Assembly (NCBI GenBank): GCA_035532215.1
Contig: DATKRK010000018.1
Coordinates: 1-14,747, forward strand
Source: JAICIG01 sp035532215
GTDB lineage: Bacteria; Planctomycetota; Planctomycetia; Pirellulales; JAICIG01
DNA: 14,747 nucleotides
Direction of reading: 5' to 3'
A program made the position numbers and the translations under genes. Below the pieces are notes generated by a model that ran no database searches, was not told where the DNA came from, and saw only the letters and a list, made by a program, of their open reading frames with translations. Shown in pieces: positions 1 through 5,692 of the stretch. Position 1 is the stretch's first letter. Each line of letters opens with the position of its first letter.

Positions 1-121
1 CCTTGCGTCTCCACCAACCGTCCATCGTCCATCTAAGCCGGACGGAATCCCACGCCACCCAGCTCCATGCTTATTCTTCCCAACTCTCCTGAATTGACCA
101 AGCCCGATTTGTGTCAACGCG

Positions 122-145
122 GAGCGTGCGCGGTATAGCACGCTC
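122..145. other. Short perfect stem-loop
   Basis: GAGCGTGC (122-129) and GCACGCTC (138-145) form a perfect 8-bp stem around an 8-nt loop. No T-run follows on either strand, so it is not a classical intrinsic terminator. I see no gene in the rest of bases 1-158. Confidence 0.4.
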
Positions 146-158
146 GCCGGGCGGAACA

Positions 159-282
159 AGCCACGGATGAAACACCGATGCAACACGGACAAAACTCCAT
201 GGAACTTCACCTTCGGCCGGAGGAAAGTGGAGTTTAATCGCAAGGTTCTCGATTTCTTCTTATCCGTGTTTCATCCGTGGCT
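159..282. repeat. 124-bp palindromic intergenic repeat
   Basis: A perfect 17-bp inverted repeat has its left arm at 159-175 (AGCCACGGATGAAACAC) and its right arm at 266-282. A second inverted repeat lies inside it, with arms AAACTCCA at 192-199 and TGGAGTTT at 228-235. The element sits just downstream of the stop of the minus-strand gene at 323-1966. The 'CCACGGATGAAACAC' type of arm resembles dispersed intergenic palindromes that I recall from planctomycete and related genomes, but its copy number cannot be tested here. It could act as a transcription-end hairpin or be a REP/MITE-like relic. Confidence 0.6.
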
Positions 283-322
283 CAAGTCCGCCTTCCGTTT
301 GCGCAGGCTGGCTTTGCCTCGC

Positions 323-1966
323 TCAAAACGCCTTGCCGGTCAGTTCCTCGAGTCGTTTGGCCGCCTCGTCGGCAGCCTTGGCGCCGGCGTATTCTTCCAG
401 CAGCTTGCGGTAGTAGCGGATCGCCGACGTTCGCCGCCGGGCGTCTTCGAAGTGCCGGGCCGAAGCGAGCACCGAGGCGGCCATCGCCTCGTAGCGCTCG
501 TGGTCGAAATGGTCGTACCAGCGGCTCGCCGCCGCCGAGACGTCCTTGGTCGACGCTAGCTTGCCCTCGGCTGGGCCAAAATCTTTCCCTTCGGTCAAGG
601 CGACGAGCGCCCCGTGGGCGGCCTCGCGGACGTCCAGCCGGCGGTCGGACAAATGGCGGATCAACGGCCAGGCCACGCTCGCCCGCTCTTCGCCGCCGAA
701 TTCGCTCGCATGCGAGGCGATGTAACGGGCCGCGGCAATTCGCACCTCGGTCTGCGGACTGGTCAATTGTTGGGCCAGCCGCGCCTCGTCCGACGACGGC
801 GGCGGCTCGCCTTTCAACTCGCGCAGCAGTTGTTCCTTCAGCGATTGTAGCCGCGACTGGTGCGGCGCGCCGCGGGGAACGCCTTTGCCCAGGTTTTCCA
901 CCACGTATTCCAGCGTCTCGCGGTCGTGCTGATGCTCGGTCAGGCGGCTCAGCTTGTTCGAGATCACGACCACCGGACAACTGGCGTGGATTTTGGCCGA
1001 GCGGTTCAAACCTCGCACCAGGGCCGGAATCGCTTCGGGGCCGAGGCGGTCGAATTCGCGGCGGGCGCGCTCCCCCTCGGCGCCTTGCAAGCGGCCGATG
1101 TCGTATTCGATAAACCGCGCGACGACATCGTCCAGCCGCCATTCTCGCTCCGCGTCGGCGGCCGTTTTCGGCGCCGCTTGGTCCCGGCTCGCCGGCAACC
1201 GCTCGGGCGGCGGGATGCGCGCGGCCGGAACGCTGGCTAATGCTCCTCGCTGTGAAGGCCCGGTTGTCGCAATGGCCTGTTCTTGCGGCTCGGGCGCCGC
1301 AGCGGCCAGGTTGTGTTCGGCCGACGAAGCGAGCGCAATTTCGAACGTCGGATCCGAAAGCTCGTCGCTCGTCAGCCGCGCAGGCTCCGATTGGCTCGCC
1401 GCATCGAGTTGCTTGGGCGGGCCCGAGTCGCTGCGCCCTGCGCCCGTTTCGCGCGCCCCTTCGAACGACATCGGCGCCGCCGCGCGGCTGGTCTCGCCGG
1501 TTTCGTCTTGGGCGAAACTCAACAGCAACGTCGTACCTACGAATTGCCGAGTTGCGGGCGGAATGGTTAGCGAACCGAGCACGATCACGAGCGTCAGGTG
1601 CAACACCATGCTGGTCAGCCAGCAGGGCAAATTGCGGCGGCTCTCGTCGAACCACTCTTCGCGCCGGCGCTGGGCGGCCGACACGCGAATTTCACTTGGC
1701 GAGCGCGACGCAGCGGCTTCTACACATCTCGGCGGCGGCGCCGCGGGCGATCCGGCCGCCAGATCGCCCGCGAGAAAATCCAGCGTCTCGCAGAATTGAT
1801 CGACCTGATGGCGGGCAGGTCGCAGCGGCAAGGTCAAAACCTCGGGCCCTTGCTTGCGATACGACGCCAGCTCTTCGACCGAGTCGGCCCAGCGCTTTTT
1901 GGGCTTCGGCGCCGTCATCGCGGGACCGCCGAAATCCTGGTTCCCCTGGCTTCCGTCTTTCCGCAT
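323..1966 (-). CDS. Membrane-anchored HEAT/TPR-like repeat protein
   Basis: The product is a 547-residue protein that I cannot name. A cytoplasmic N-terminus of about 112 residues precedes one hydrophobic segment (about 113-135, LPCWLTSMVLHLTLVIVLGS). A low-complexity Ala/Pro/Ser/Glu-rich stretch follows (about 155-275). Helical repeats come next: one HEAT-like unit near 300-322 (RREFDRLGPEAIPALVRGL) and a pair near 395-462. A TPR-like C-terminal helix pair lies at about 495-547 (AIRYYRKLLEEYAGAKAADE). The start at 1966 is supported by a GGGAGG Shine-Dalgarno 6 nt upstream; a second in-frame ATG (codon 17) lacks one. A single-pass protein with a large extracytoplasmic repeat domain for protein-protein contacts is the likeliest reading. 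Nothing in the neighbours fixes a role. Confidence 0.75.
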   Translation of the reverse strand: MRKDGSQGNQDFGGPAMTAPKPKKRWADSVEELASYRKQGPEVLTLPLRPARHQVDQFCETLDFLAGDLAAGSPAAPPPRCVEAAASRSPSEIRVSAAQRRREEWFDESRRNLPCWLTSMVLHLTLVIVLGSLTIPPATRQFVGTTLLLSFAQDETGETSRAAAPMSFEGARETGAGRSDSGPPKQLDAASQSEPARLTSDELSDPTFEIALASSAEHNLAAAAPEPQEQAIATTGPSQRGALASVPAARIPPPERLPASRDQAAPKTAADAEREWRLDDVVARFIEYDIGRLQGAEGERARREFDRLGPEAIPALVRGLNRSAKIHASCPVVVISNKLSRLTEHQHDRETLEYVVENLGKGVPRGAPHQSRLQSLKEQLLRELKGEPPPSSDEARLAQQLTSPQTEVRIAAARYIASHASEFGGEERASVAWPLIRHLSDRRLDVREAAHGALVALTEGKDFGPAEGKLASTKDVSAAASRWYDHFDHERYEAMAASVLASARHFEDARRRTSAIRYYRKLLEEYAGAKAADEAAKRLEELTGKAF

Positions 1967-2217
1967 GACCGGCCTCCCTCAAGCAAGATCCCAAGAGTTC
2001 CGCTCGAACGGTCCACGCACTCCGGCAAGCTGCCGCAAATGGGCGAACTGCCGCGCGGCAAGAAGCATGCAGCGACTAAGAAATGACTGGCCTCTGTTCC
2101 TACCGCTTGCCGTCAGGATAGGCGTTTGATGCGGGAAGTCAACAAGATTTCGCCCTTCGCGGCCTTCGCCAGCTTCAGTCGAGCTAACGCCAGCCTATCG
2201 AGTGCCGGGGAGTGTCC
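1967..2217. other. Gene-free stretch upstream of the membrane-protein gene
   Basis: This is the first part of the 545-bp gap between the divergent membrane-protein gene and surE. The open frames here show no family resemblance, no convincing ribosome-binding sites and no conserved motif. I see nothing beyond the Shine-Dalgarno of the minus-strand gene at the left edge. Confidence 0.5.
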
Positions 2218-2401
2218 TAGGAGGTGGTGATACCATTTGAACGGGAGTCAAGGATAAACGCTCCGAAACTGTAGGGAACGCCCTCCGTGGCGTTCCGTGA
2301 ACCCAGTGTTCACCGTCTATCCCGCCTCACGGAACGCCACTGAGGACGTTCCCTACAGAGAATCTCCTTTACATTCGGTCAAATGACATCACTACCTCCT
2401 A
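2218..2401. mobile_element. 184-bp nested inverted repeat, MITE-like
   Basis: Outer arms of 23 bp (2218-2240 and 2379-2401, starting TAGGAGGTGGTGATACC) match at 20 of 23 positions. Inner arms of 32 bp (2269-2300 and 2327-2358, starting CTGTAGGGAACGCCC) match at 30 of 32. The segments between them are also partly complementary, so nearly the whole element can fold into one long hairpin. Both ends carry a TA dinucleotide, as expected for TA-duplicating (IS630/Tc1-mariner-type) insertion. There is no transposase. A non-autonomous miniature element is inferred. A large REP-type palindrome is the alternative. Confidence 0.6.
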
Positions 2402-2411
2402 ATCGTGTGCG

Positions 2412-2440
2412 TTGCCCGTCTTGCTGGGCGCCGGTATAGT
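2412..2440 (+). promoter_or_regulatory. Probable sigma-70-like promoter of surE
   Basis: TTGCCC (2412-2417) and TATAGT (2435-2440) are separated by 17 nt. The -10 matches the consensus at 5 of 6 positions and the -35 at 4 of 6. The predicted start near 2447 would leave a 5' UTR of about 65 nt before the surE GTG. It lies just outside the right end of the MITE-like repeat. Confidence 0.45.
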
Positions 2441-2511
2441 GAAACCCTCGGGGTCGCGAGTCTCCGAGCGTCGGCCCAAGCCCTCGCAATATCAACGATT
2501 ACGGATGGCTC

Positions 2512-3288
2512 GTGCAGATTCTGCTGACCAACGACGACGGCATCTATGCGCCCGGCCTGGCAGCCATCGAACGCGAGCTGCGCAAGCTGGGCGACGTTTG
2601 CGTCGTGGCCCCGGCCACGGAACAAAGCGGCGTGGGGCATTCGATCACTTTTCTGAGCCCGCTGGTGGTCAAAGAGCTGTTCGACGGCGAGAGGCGCCTC
2701 GGTTGGGCGGTCGAAGGCAGCCCGGCCGACTGCGTGAAGATCGGCGTGTTCGAGTTTTGTCCGCGGCGGCCCGATTTGGTGGTTAGCGGCATCAACGGCG
2801 GTCTGAACGCGGGAATCAACGTGCTGTATTCGGGCACGGTGGCCGCGGCGATCGAAGGAGCTTTCTTCGAGATCACCAGCGTCGCGGTTTCGTTGGAGTA
2901 CAGCGAGCACGCCCAGTTCGACAAGGCGGCCCGGCTGGCGCGGGGCGTGATCGAGCAGATTCTGCGGCGCAAAGGCCCTTCGCCGCAGCTCTACAACCTG
3001 AACATTCCGACGCGCGCGCTCGTCGAACCGAGCGAGCTGCGAGTCGTGCCGATGGGCGTCACGCGGTCGAGCGAGAGGTACGAGAAGCGGACCGATCCGC
3101 GCGGGCGAAATTATTATTGGGCGGCCTATGAATCGGCGCCGCCGCCCGACGGGCGCGAGACCGATCTCTCCGCACTCTACCAAGGACACGTTACGTTGAC
3201 GCCGCTGGACTTCGACCTGACGAAGAGCACCGTGCTGGCCGAGATGGAGCGCTGGGAATGGCAACTGCCCCAGGTTTCCGCTGAATGA
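2512..3288 (+). CDS. surE: 5'/3'-nucleotidase SurE
   Basis: This is a 258-residue protein of normal length for SurE, a metal-dependent phosphatase of nucleoside 5'- and 3'-monophosphates in the cytoplasm. The N-terminus is the family signature (MQILLTNDDG). The metal-binding residues expected for the fold are present: D8, D9, S39 (in ATEQSG) and N95 (in VSGINGGLN). The conserved YSGTVAAAIEG stretch follows at about 106-116. The start is a GTG at 2512. It is chosen because the conserved N-terminus begins exactly there and no other start codon lies close upstream in frame. Only a weak GGATGG precedes it. The stop codon overlaps a possible ATG of the next gene (ATGA), suggesting co-transcription with the lipoprotein gene. 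Nothing is missing. Confidence 0.97.
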   Translation: MQILLTNDDGIYAPGLAAIERELRKLGDVCVVAPATEQSGVGHSITFLSPLVVKELFDGERRLGWAVEGSPADCVKIGVFEFCPRRPDLVVSGINGGLNAGINVLYSGTVAAAIEGAFFEITSVAVSLEYSEHAQFDKAARLARGVIEQILRRKGPSPQLYNLNIPTRALVEPSELRVVPMGVTRSSERYEKRTDPRGRNYYWAAYESAPPPDGRETDLSALYQGHVTLTPLDFDLTKSTVLAEMERWEWQLPQVSAE

Positions 3289-3317
3289 ACCGTCGGTTGC
3301 CGAAGGAGAATCGAGCC

Positions 3318-3929
3318 ATGCAAAGAAGTCTTTACGTTTTGGTCCTCGCGGGGTTAGTCGCGTCGTGGGGCTGCGGAGACATCGGCGGCAGTCGTCGCAA
3401 CGCCAGCGGTTCGGCGGGCGGCGCCGGCCTGGTGGCGCCCGAACAACAAGTCGTTCAGCCCGCCGCGGTGCCGGCCCCCGCCGCCCCAAACCCCACAGTC
3501 TCCGCTCTACAACCCGCTGCGCCGGCTCCGTCGGCCGCTGCAGGACAACCGGGTCAGGCGCCGGCCGGCCAGGCGGGCCCCATGATTCCTGGCCTGCCGA
3601 TTCCCGGCGCTGCGGCGCCTCAACCCAACCTGGTCCAAGAAAAGGCCCAGGCCGGCGTGACCGGCAAAGGCAGCTACGGCGGACCGGGGATCGTGACGAC
3701 GCCGATCAGCGCTTACTTTCAAGCCAAAGAGCGAGTGATCTTCGAGATCCAAATCCCGCACGCGTTGCAGCTTTACGAAGCGACGAACGGCTCCAAGCCG
3801 AAAACGCAGGAAGAATTCATGCGCGAGATCATTCAGACCTACATGATCCGTCTGCCCGAGCTGCCGGCCGGCCACAAGTACGTCTACGATCCGCAAAAGG
3901 GCGAGTTAATGGTCGAACATCCGCAATAA
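3318..3929 (+). CDS. Putative lipoprotein, Pro/Ala-rich with conserved C-terminal segment
   Basis: This is a 203-residue protein of unknown function. An AAGGAG Shine-Dalgarno at 3303-3308, 9 nt upstream, favours the ATG at 3318 over the ATG at 3285 that overlaps the surE stop. The N-terminus (MQRSLYVLVLAGLVASWGC) looks like a signal peptide ending at Cys19, but residues -3 and -2 (Ser, Trp) are poor for a lipobox. So lipidation is plausible, not certain. A long disordered Ala/Pro/Gly/Gln region follows. A folded C-terminal part (about 127-203) includes IQIPHALQLYEATNG and KYVYDPQKGELMVEHP. The position directly after surE suggests one operon. The tail faintly recalls pseudopilin-type ends, but there is no pilin N-terminal helix, so I do not call it that. 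Confidence 0.8.
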   Translation: MQRSLYVLVLAGLVASWGCGDIGGSRRNASGSAGGAGLVAPEQQVVQPAAVPAPAAPNPTVSALQPAAPAPSAAAGQPGQAPAGQAGPMIPGLPIPGAAAPQPNLVQEKAQAGVTGKGSYGGPGIVTTPISAYFQAKERVIFEIQIPHALQLYEATNGSKPKTQEEFMREIIQTYMIRLPELPAGHKYVYDPQKGELMVEHPQ

Positions 3930-4183
3930 GTCGCCCGGCGGCTGCGCGCACCTCGCGCAGCTCCGTCACGCCGCTGGTCACCGCGTTGAGCTGTACGAAG
4001 CGGCTGCGGCTTTCGGCCGCCAACAGCCGGGCCAGGGTCGTTTTGCCGGCGCCGGGCGGGCCGTAGAAGATCACCGAGCCTAGCCGGTCGGGCTTGAGCA
4101 GCCGGCGGAGCAGCTTGCCTTCGCCCAAAAAGTGCTGCTGTCCGGCGAATTCCGCGAGTTTCGTCGGCCGCATCCGGGCCGCC

Positions 4184-4221
4184 AGCGGCGCGGCAGCGGC
4201 GCGGCAGCGGCGCGGCAGCGG
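4184..4221. repeat. 11-bp tandem repeat, 3 copies
   Basis: AGCGGCGCGGC occurs three times without a mismatch (4184-4194, 4195-4205, 4206-4216), with a partial fourth AGCGG. It lies inside the linker region of the rarA remnant. The unit is not a multiple of three, so copy change would shift the frame. Confidence 0.85.
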
Positions 4222-4256
4222 TTGGCGGTTGGCGGTTGGCGGTTGGCGGTTGGCGG
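4222..4256. repeat. 7-bp tandem repeat, 5 perfect copies
   Basis: TTGGCGG is repeated exactly five times, directly abutting the 11-bp repeat. On the minus strand it encodes the NRQPPTANRQP stretch of the rarA remnant. Seven-base units are typical of slippage-prone simple repeats and change the frame with each gain or loss. Confidence 0.9.
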
Positions 4257-4364
4257 CTTCGCTGGCTTCGAAAAGTGACATCGCCGTATTGGAGCAAGTT
4301 TTTGGAGAGCGCTCAATTGGGCGTAATCCAACGCAGCATTTCGCAGAAGCGCGCGGCGGGCCAG

Positions 4365-4466
4365 TCAATCGGCAACCGTGCCGCACGGTTTGTCCAGCCT
4401 CTCCAGCCGGATTGTTTGCCCCAATGCAGCCTTGCCGGGCCGCTTCGGGGTTATCATCTCAGCCAT
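4365..4466 (-). CDS. Possible 33-residue peptide, perhaps a truncated RHH-type regulator
   Basis: An ATG at 4466 lies one base after a TACAAT -10 box on the minus strand. A second in-frame ATG follows three codons later, 10 nt after the box, which suits a near-leaderless transcript. The peptide begins MAEMITPKRPGKAALGQTIR and continues for 13 residues (LERLDKPCGTVAD). The RPGKAALGQTIRLERLD stretch faintly resembles the N-terminal strand region of small DNA-binding RHH proteins, but the helices are missing. It faces the RHH gene at 4543 and shares a mirrored promoter with it. It may be a decayed divergent partner or not a gene at all. Confidence 0.3.
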   Translation of the reverse strand: MAEMITPKRPGKAALGQTIRLERLDKPCGTVAD

Positions 4467-4467
4467 T

Positions 4468-4495
4468 ATTGTACCAACAATAACAGGCCCGTCAA
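4468..4495 (-). promoter_or_regulatory. Minus-strand member of a divergent promoter pair
   Basis: Read on the minus strand, TTGACG (4495-4490) and TACAAT (4473-4468) are separated by 16 nt. The -10 overlaps ATTGTACCAACAAT (4468-4481), itself an imperfect dyad (ATTGT-n4-ACAAT) and the mirror image of the site on the other promoter. The short peptide ORF begins immediately downstream. Confidence 0.5.
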
Positions 4496-4508
4496 TAAGC
4501 TTTTGCCT

Positions 4509-4536
4509 TTGACTAAAAGTTTTTTGTTGGTACAAT
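4509..4536 (+). promoter_or_regulatory. Promoter of the RHH gene with overlapping operator-like site
   Basis: TTGACT (4509-4514) and TACAAT (4531-4536) have a 16-nt spacer, a strong sigma-70-like match. Bases 4523-4536 (TTTGTTGGTACAAT) match the reverse complement of 4468-4481 at 13 of 14 positions, giving two operator-like sites 55 bp apart. The ATG at 4543 lies at the expected transcription start, so the mRNA should be leaderless. Autoregulation by the RHH product is inferred. Confidence 0.6.
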
Positions 4537-4542
4537 CTTGGC

Positions 4543-4725
4543 ATGGGAGCGCGCGGTCGCCCAAAACTTGATCCCGAGGGCTCGCCTAGCAAGTACCTGA
4601 CGATTAGGATTGCTGAAGGCGAGCAAGAAACGTATAAGGAGGCCGCGAAGCGCGCCGGAAAGTCTCTATCCCAATGGATACGGGAAAGGCTTTCAAAGGC
4701 CGCAAAACGCGAGCTAAGTCAATAA
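4543..4725 (+). CDS. Small ribbon-helix-helix (Arc/CopG-like) DNA-binding protein
   Basis: This is a 60-residue basic protein. After a Gly/Arg/Pro-rich arm (MGARGRPKLDPEGSPSKY) comes the RHH layout: a strand (about 19-23, LTIRI), helix 1 (about 25-38, EGEQETYKEAAKRA), the G-x-S turn (GKS, 39-41) and helix 2 (about 41-57, SLSQWIRERLSKAAK). RHH proteins dimerise and read operators through the paired strands. Many are autoregulators, antitoxins or relaxosome accessory proteins, and the sequence does not decide between these. There is no Shine-Dalgarno, and the ATG lies 7 nt after the -10 box, so translation is probably leaderless. No toxin gene follows directly; the downstream 300 bp hold structured, apparently non-coding DNA. 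Confidence 0.8.
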   Translation: MGARGRPKLDPEGSPSKYLTIRIAEGEQETYKEAAKRAGKSLSQWIRERLSKAAKRELSQ

Positions 4726-4729
4726 AAAC

Positions 4730-4824
4730 GGAAGGTGGGGGTTTCTCGAGCCCACTCGGCGAAAGCCGAGCCCCTCCGCCAGCTTATAAGGCTGGTGCGC
4801 CGGCCAAGACGCGGGCCACCTTCC
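4730..4824 (+). ncRNA. Structured RNA candidate in the RHH 3' region
   Basis: A 9-bp closing stem pairs GGAAGGTGG (4730-4738) with CCACCTTCC (4816-4824). Inside are a 6-bp hairpin with a GAAA tetraloop (CTCGGC-GAAA-GCCGAG, 4755-4770) and a hairpin CCAGC/GCTGG (4779-4795), giving a multibranch layout. A strong terminator follows 10 nt later. I could not match it to a known riboswitch, ribozyme or RNA class. It may be a 3' UTR structure of the RHH mRNA or a processed small RNA. Confidence 0.4.
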
Positions 4825-4834
4825 AATAAAAGAG

Positions 4835-4880
4835 GCCGACCACGGCGCGGTTTAGAGCGCCGCCGTGGTCGGCTTTCTTG
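4835..4880. terminator. Strong intrinsic terminator after the RHH gene
   Basis: GCCGACCACGGCG (4835-4847) pairs perfectly over 13 bp with 4861-4873 and is followed by TTTCTT. On the minus strand a T-rich tract also follows, so it may work in both directions. Confidence 0.7.
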
Positions 4881-4892
4881 TTGCGCCCCCAA

Positions 4893-4921
4893 TTGCTCTC
4901 TGGTGGCGATCGCGGTAGGAT
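4893..4921 (+). promoter_or_regulatory. Weak promoter candidate ahead of a small RNA
   Basis: TTGCTC (4893-4898) and TAGGAT (4916-4921) are 17 nt apart. The hexamer matches are only moderate (3 and 4 of 6). The call rests mainly on its placement just before the structured segment that ends in a terminator. Confidence 0.3.
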
Positions 4922-4927
4922 AAAAAG

Positions 4928-5034
4928 CGAACCCCGAGCGGTGCGTCCAAACACGGCGCATCTCCTGTTACCAAAGACTAACTTGTCGGGTTTCACTAGG
5001 GCCGGTACGTTACAGCGTGACCGGCCCCTTTTTT
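4928..5034 (+). ncRNA. Candidate small RNA of about 107 nt
   Basis: Three helices can be drawn. An outer stem pairs 4929-4937 (GAACCCCGA) with 4986-4994 (TCGGGTTTC), 8 of 9 pairs. Inside it, TGCGTC/GGCGCA (4942-4947 and 4955-4960) closes a 7-nt loop. A terminator hairpin forms the 3' end. A promoter-like sequence sits just upstream and no coding potential is apparent. Family and target are unknown. The 3' end is convergent with the HARE-HTH gene. Confidence 0.35.
4999..5034 (+). terminator. Intrinsic terminator
   Basis: GGGCCGGT (4999-5006) pairs perfectly with ACCGGCCC (5020-5027), followed by C and six T (5029-5034). The T-run is on the plus strand only, so it ends a plus-strand transcript, although no plus-strand protein gene lies between it and the previous terminator. 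Confidence 0.75.
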
Positions 5035-5038
5035 GCGC

Positions 5039-5623
5039 CTAAAAGACGCTTGTTTCTTCGTCTAGTGAGCTCTCGGCCGATTCATCAAAGCTCGCCTTCG
5101 CAGTCTTGGCCTCTTCATATTCCTCTTCGCTTATGCCCAGTTCTTCCGCGCTCGGAAGTTGAATTGACCTGCCGTTAGCCTTCGCGACAGATGACTTGGC
5201 GCCGGGATACCACTCTAGGAGCCCATAGCTGCCATTGGGCAGGCGGTGAAACGTGGTCGAGTTCTTGGTGAGCGACTGGTACAGACCGCGCTTGGCGTTT
5301 TCCACATTCTTGGTGTTGAAGTGGTAGCCGCCATCAGTGAGCGCTTCAAAGATTTCGTTGACGGTGGCCGCACTCAAGCCGCCTCTCTTCCGCCGCTCCA
5401 GAACTTCCCGAACGGCCGTCGCAAGAGGTTTGCCATAGTAGGCATCCGCAGGAAGGGGGCCAAAAGAGCCGCTTGCGGCTAACTGTTCATCAGGATAGTA
5501 GGCATCTATTCCCGCCAAGCCGCAAAGGTTGTTTACTAGCTGTTTCTTCGCGGCCACTTGTTCTTCAAGTTCGCGAATTTGATTATTCACCAATTCAATT
5601 GTTTTGGAGACGTGCTCTGACAC
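5039..5623 (-). CDS. Coiled-coil / HARE-HTH winged-helix protein with acidic tail
   Basis: This is a 194-residue protein. The GTG at 5623 is chosen because AGGAGG lies 7 nt upstream; more upstream starts have no such site. The order is a coiled coil (about 4-34, SKTIELVNNQIRELEEQVAA), a linker rich in Tyr/Ala, and a winged-helix region (about 65-138). That region runs from PLATAVREVLERRKRGGLSA to TTFHRLPNGSYGLLEW, matching the HARE-HTH pattern found in RNA polymerase delta and in restriction and chromatin proteins. A strongly acidic C-terminus follows (about 158-194, ELGISEEEYEEAK and SLDEET). HTH plus acidic tail recalls RpoE (delta), but the coiled coil and context differ. I infer a nucleic-acid-binding regulatory or defence-linked role. 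It is a single-gene unit, convergent with the candidate small RNA. Confidence 0.8.
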   Translation of the reverse strand: MSEHVSKTIELVNNQIRELEEQVAAKKQLVNNLCGLAGIDAYYPDEQLAASGSFGPLPADAYYGKPLATAVREVLERRKRGGLSAATVNEIFEALTDGGYHFNTKNVENAKRGLYQSLTKNSTTFHRLPNGSYGLLEWYPGAKSSVAKANGRSIQLPSAEELGISEEEYEEAKTAKASFDESAESSLDEETSVF

Positions 5624-5663
5624 GACGAATCCTCCTGTTATGCAGACTACCAAAGACGCACGG

Positions 5664-5692
5664 ATTCTACGGCCTTTCGCAGAAGGCTTCAA
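5664..5692 (-). promoter_or_regulatory. Promoter of the HARE-HTH gene
   Basis: On the minus strand TTGAAG (5692-5687) and TAGAAT (5669-5664) are 17 nt apart, with 4 and 5 consensus matches. Initiation near 5657 gives a leader of about 34 nt, which contains the AGGAGG ribosome-binding site and supports the GTG start at 5623. Confidence 0.5.

Larger units (their letters stand above)
3930..4281 (-). pseudogene. rarA: Truncated 5' remnant of rarA (mgsA), AAA+ replication-recombination ATPase
   Basis: From the ATG at 4281 the frame reads MSLFEASEA. After a repeat-expanded linker it gives PLAARMRPTKLAEFAGQQHF, LRRLLKPDRLGSVIFYGPPG, AGKTTLARLL, and LNAVTSGVTELREV. This is the RarA N-terminus with an intact Walker A (GPPGAGKTT). 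Homology stops at about residue 115, near 3935-3945, next to the lipoprotein stop codon (3927-3929). The frame then runs on as unrelated antisense of the lipoprotein gene to a stop at 3829. Walker B, the sensors, the arginine finger and the C-terminal oligomerisation domain are absent, so ATPase function is not possible. A deletion or rearrangement seems to have removed the 3' three quarters. RarA normally acts at stalled forks; an intact copy may exist elsewhere. Confidence 0.85.

Noticed and set aside
4737..4782. tRNA-like 3' end (G-rich stem, TTTCTCGAG loop, then CCTCCGCCA)
   Set aside because: The loop is too long, there is no canonical GGTTCRA motif, and no anticodon or D arm can be built. 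I treat it as part of the structured RNA candidate.
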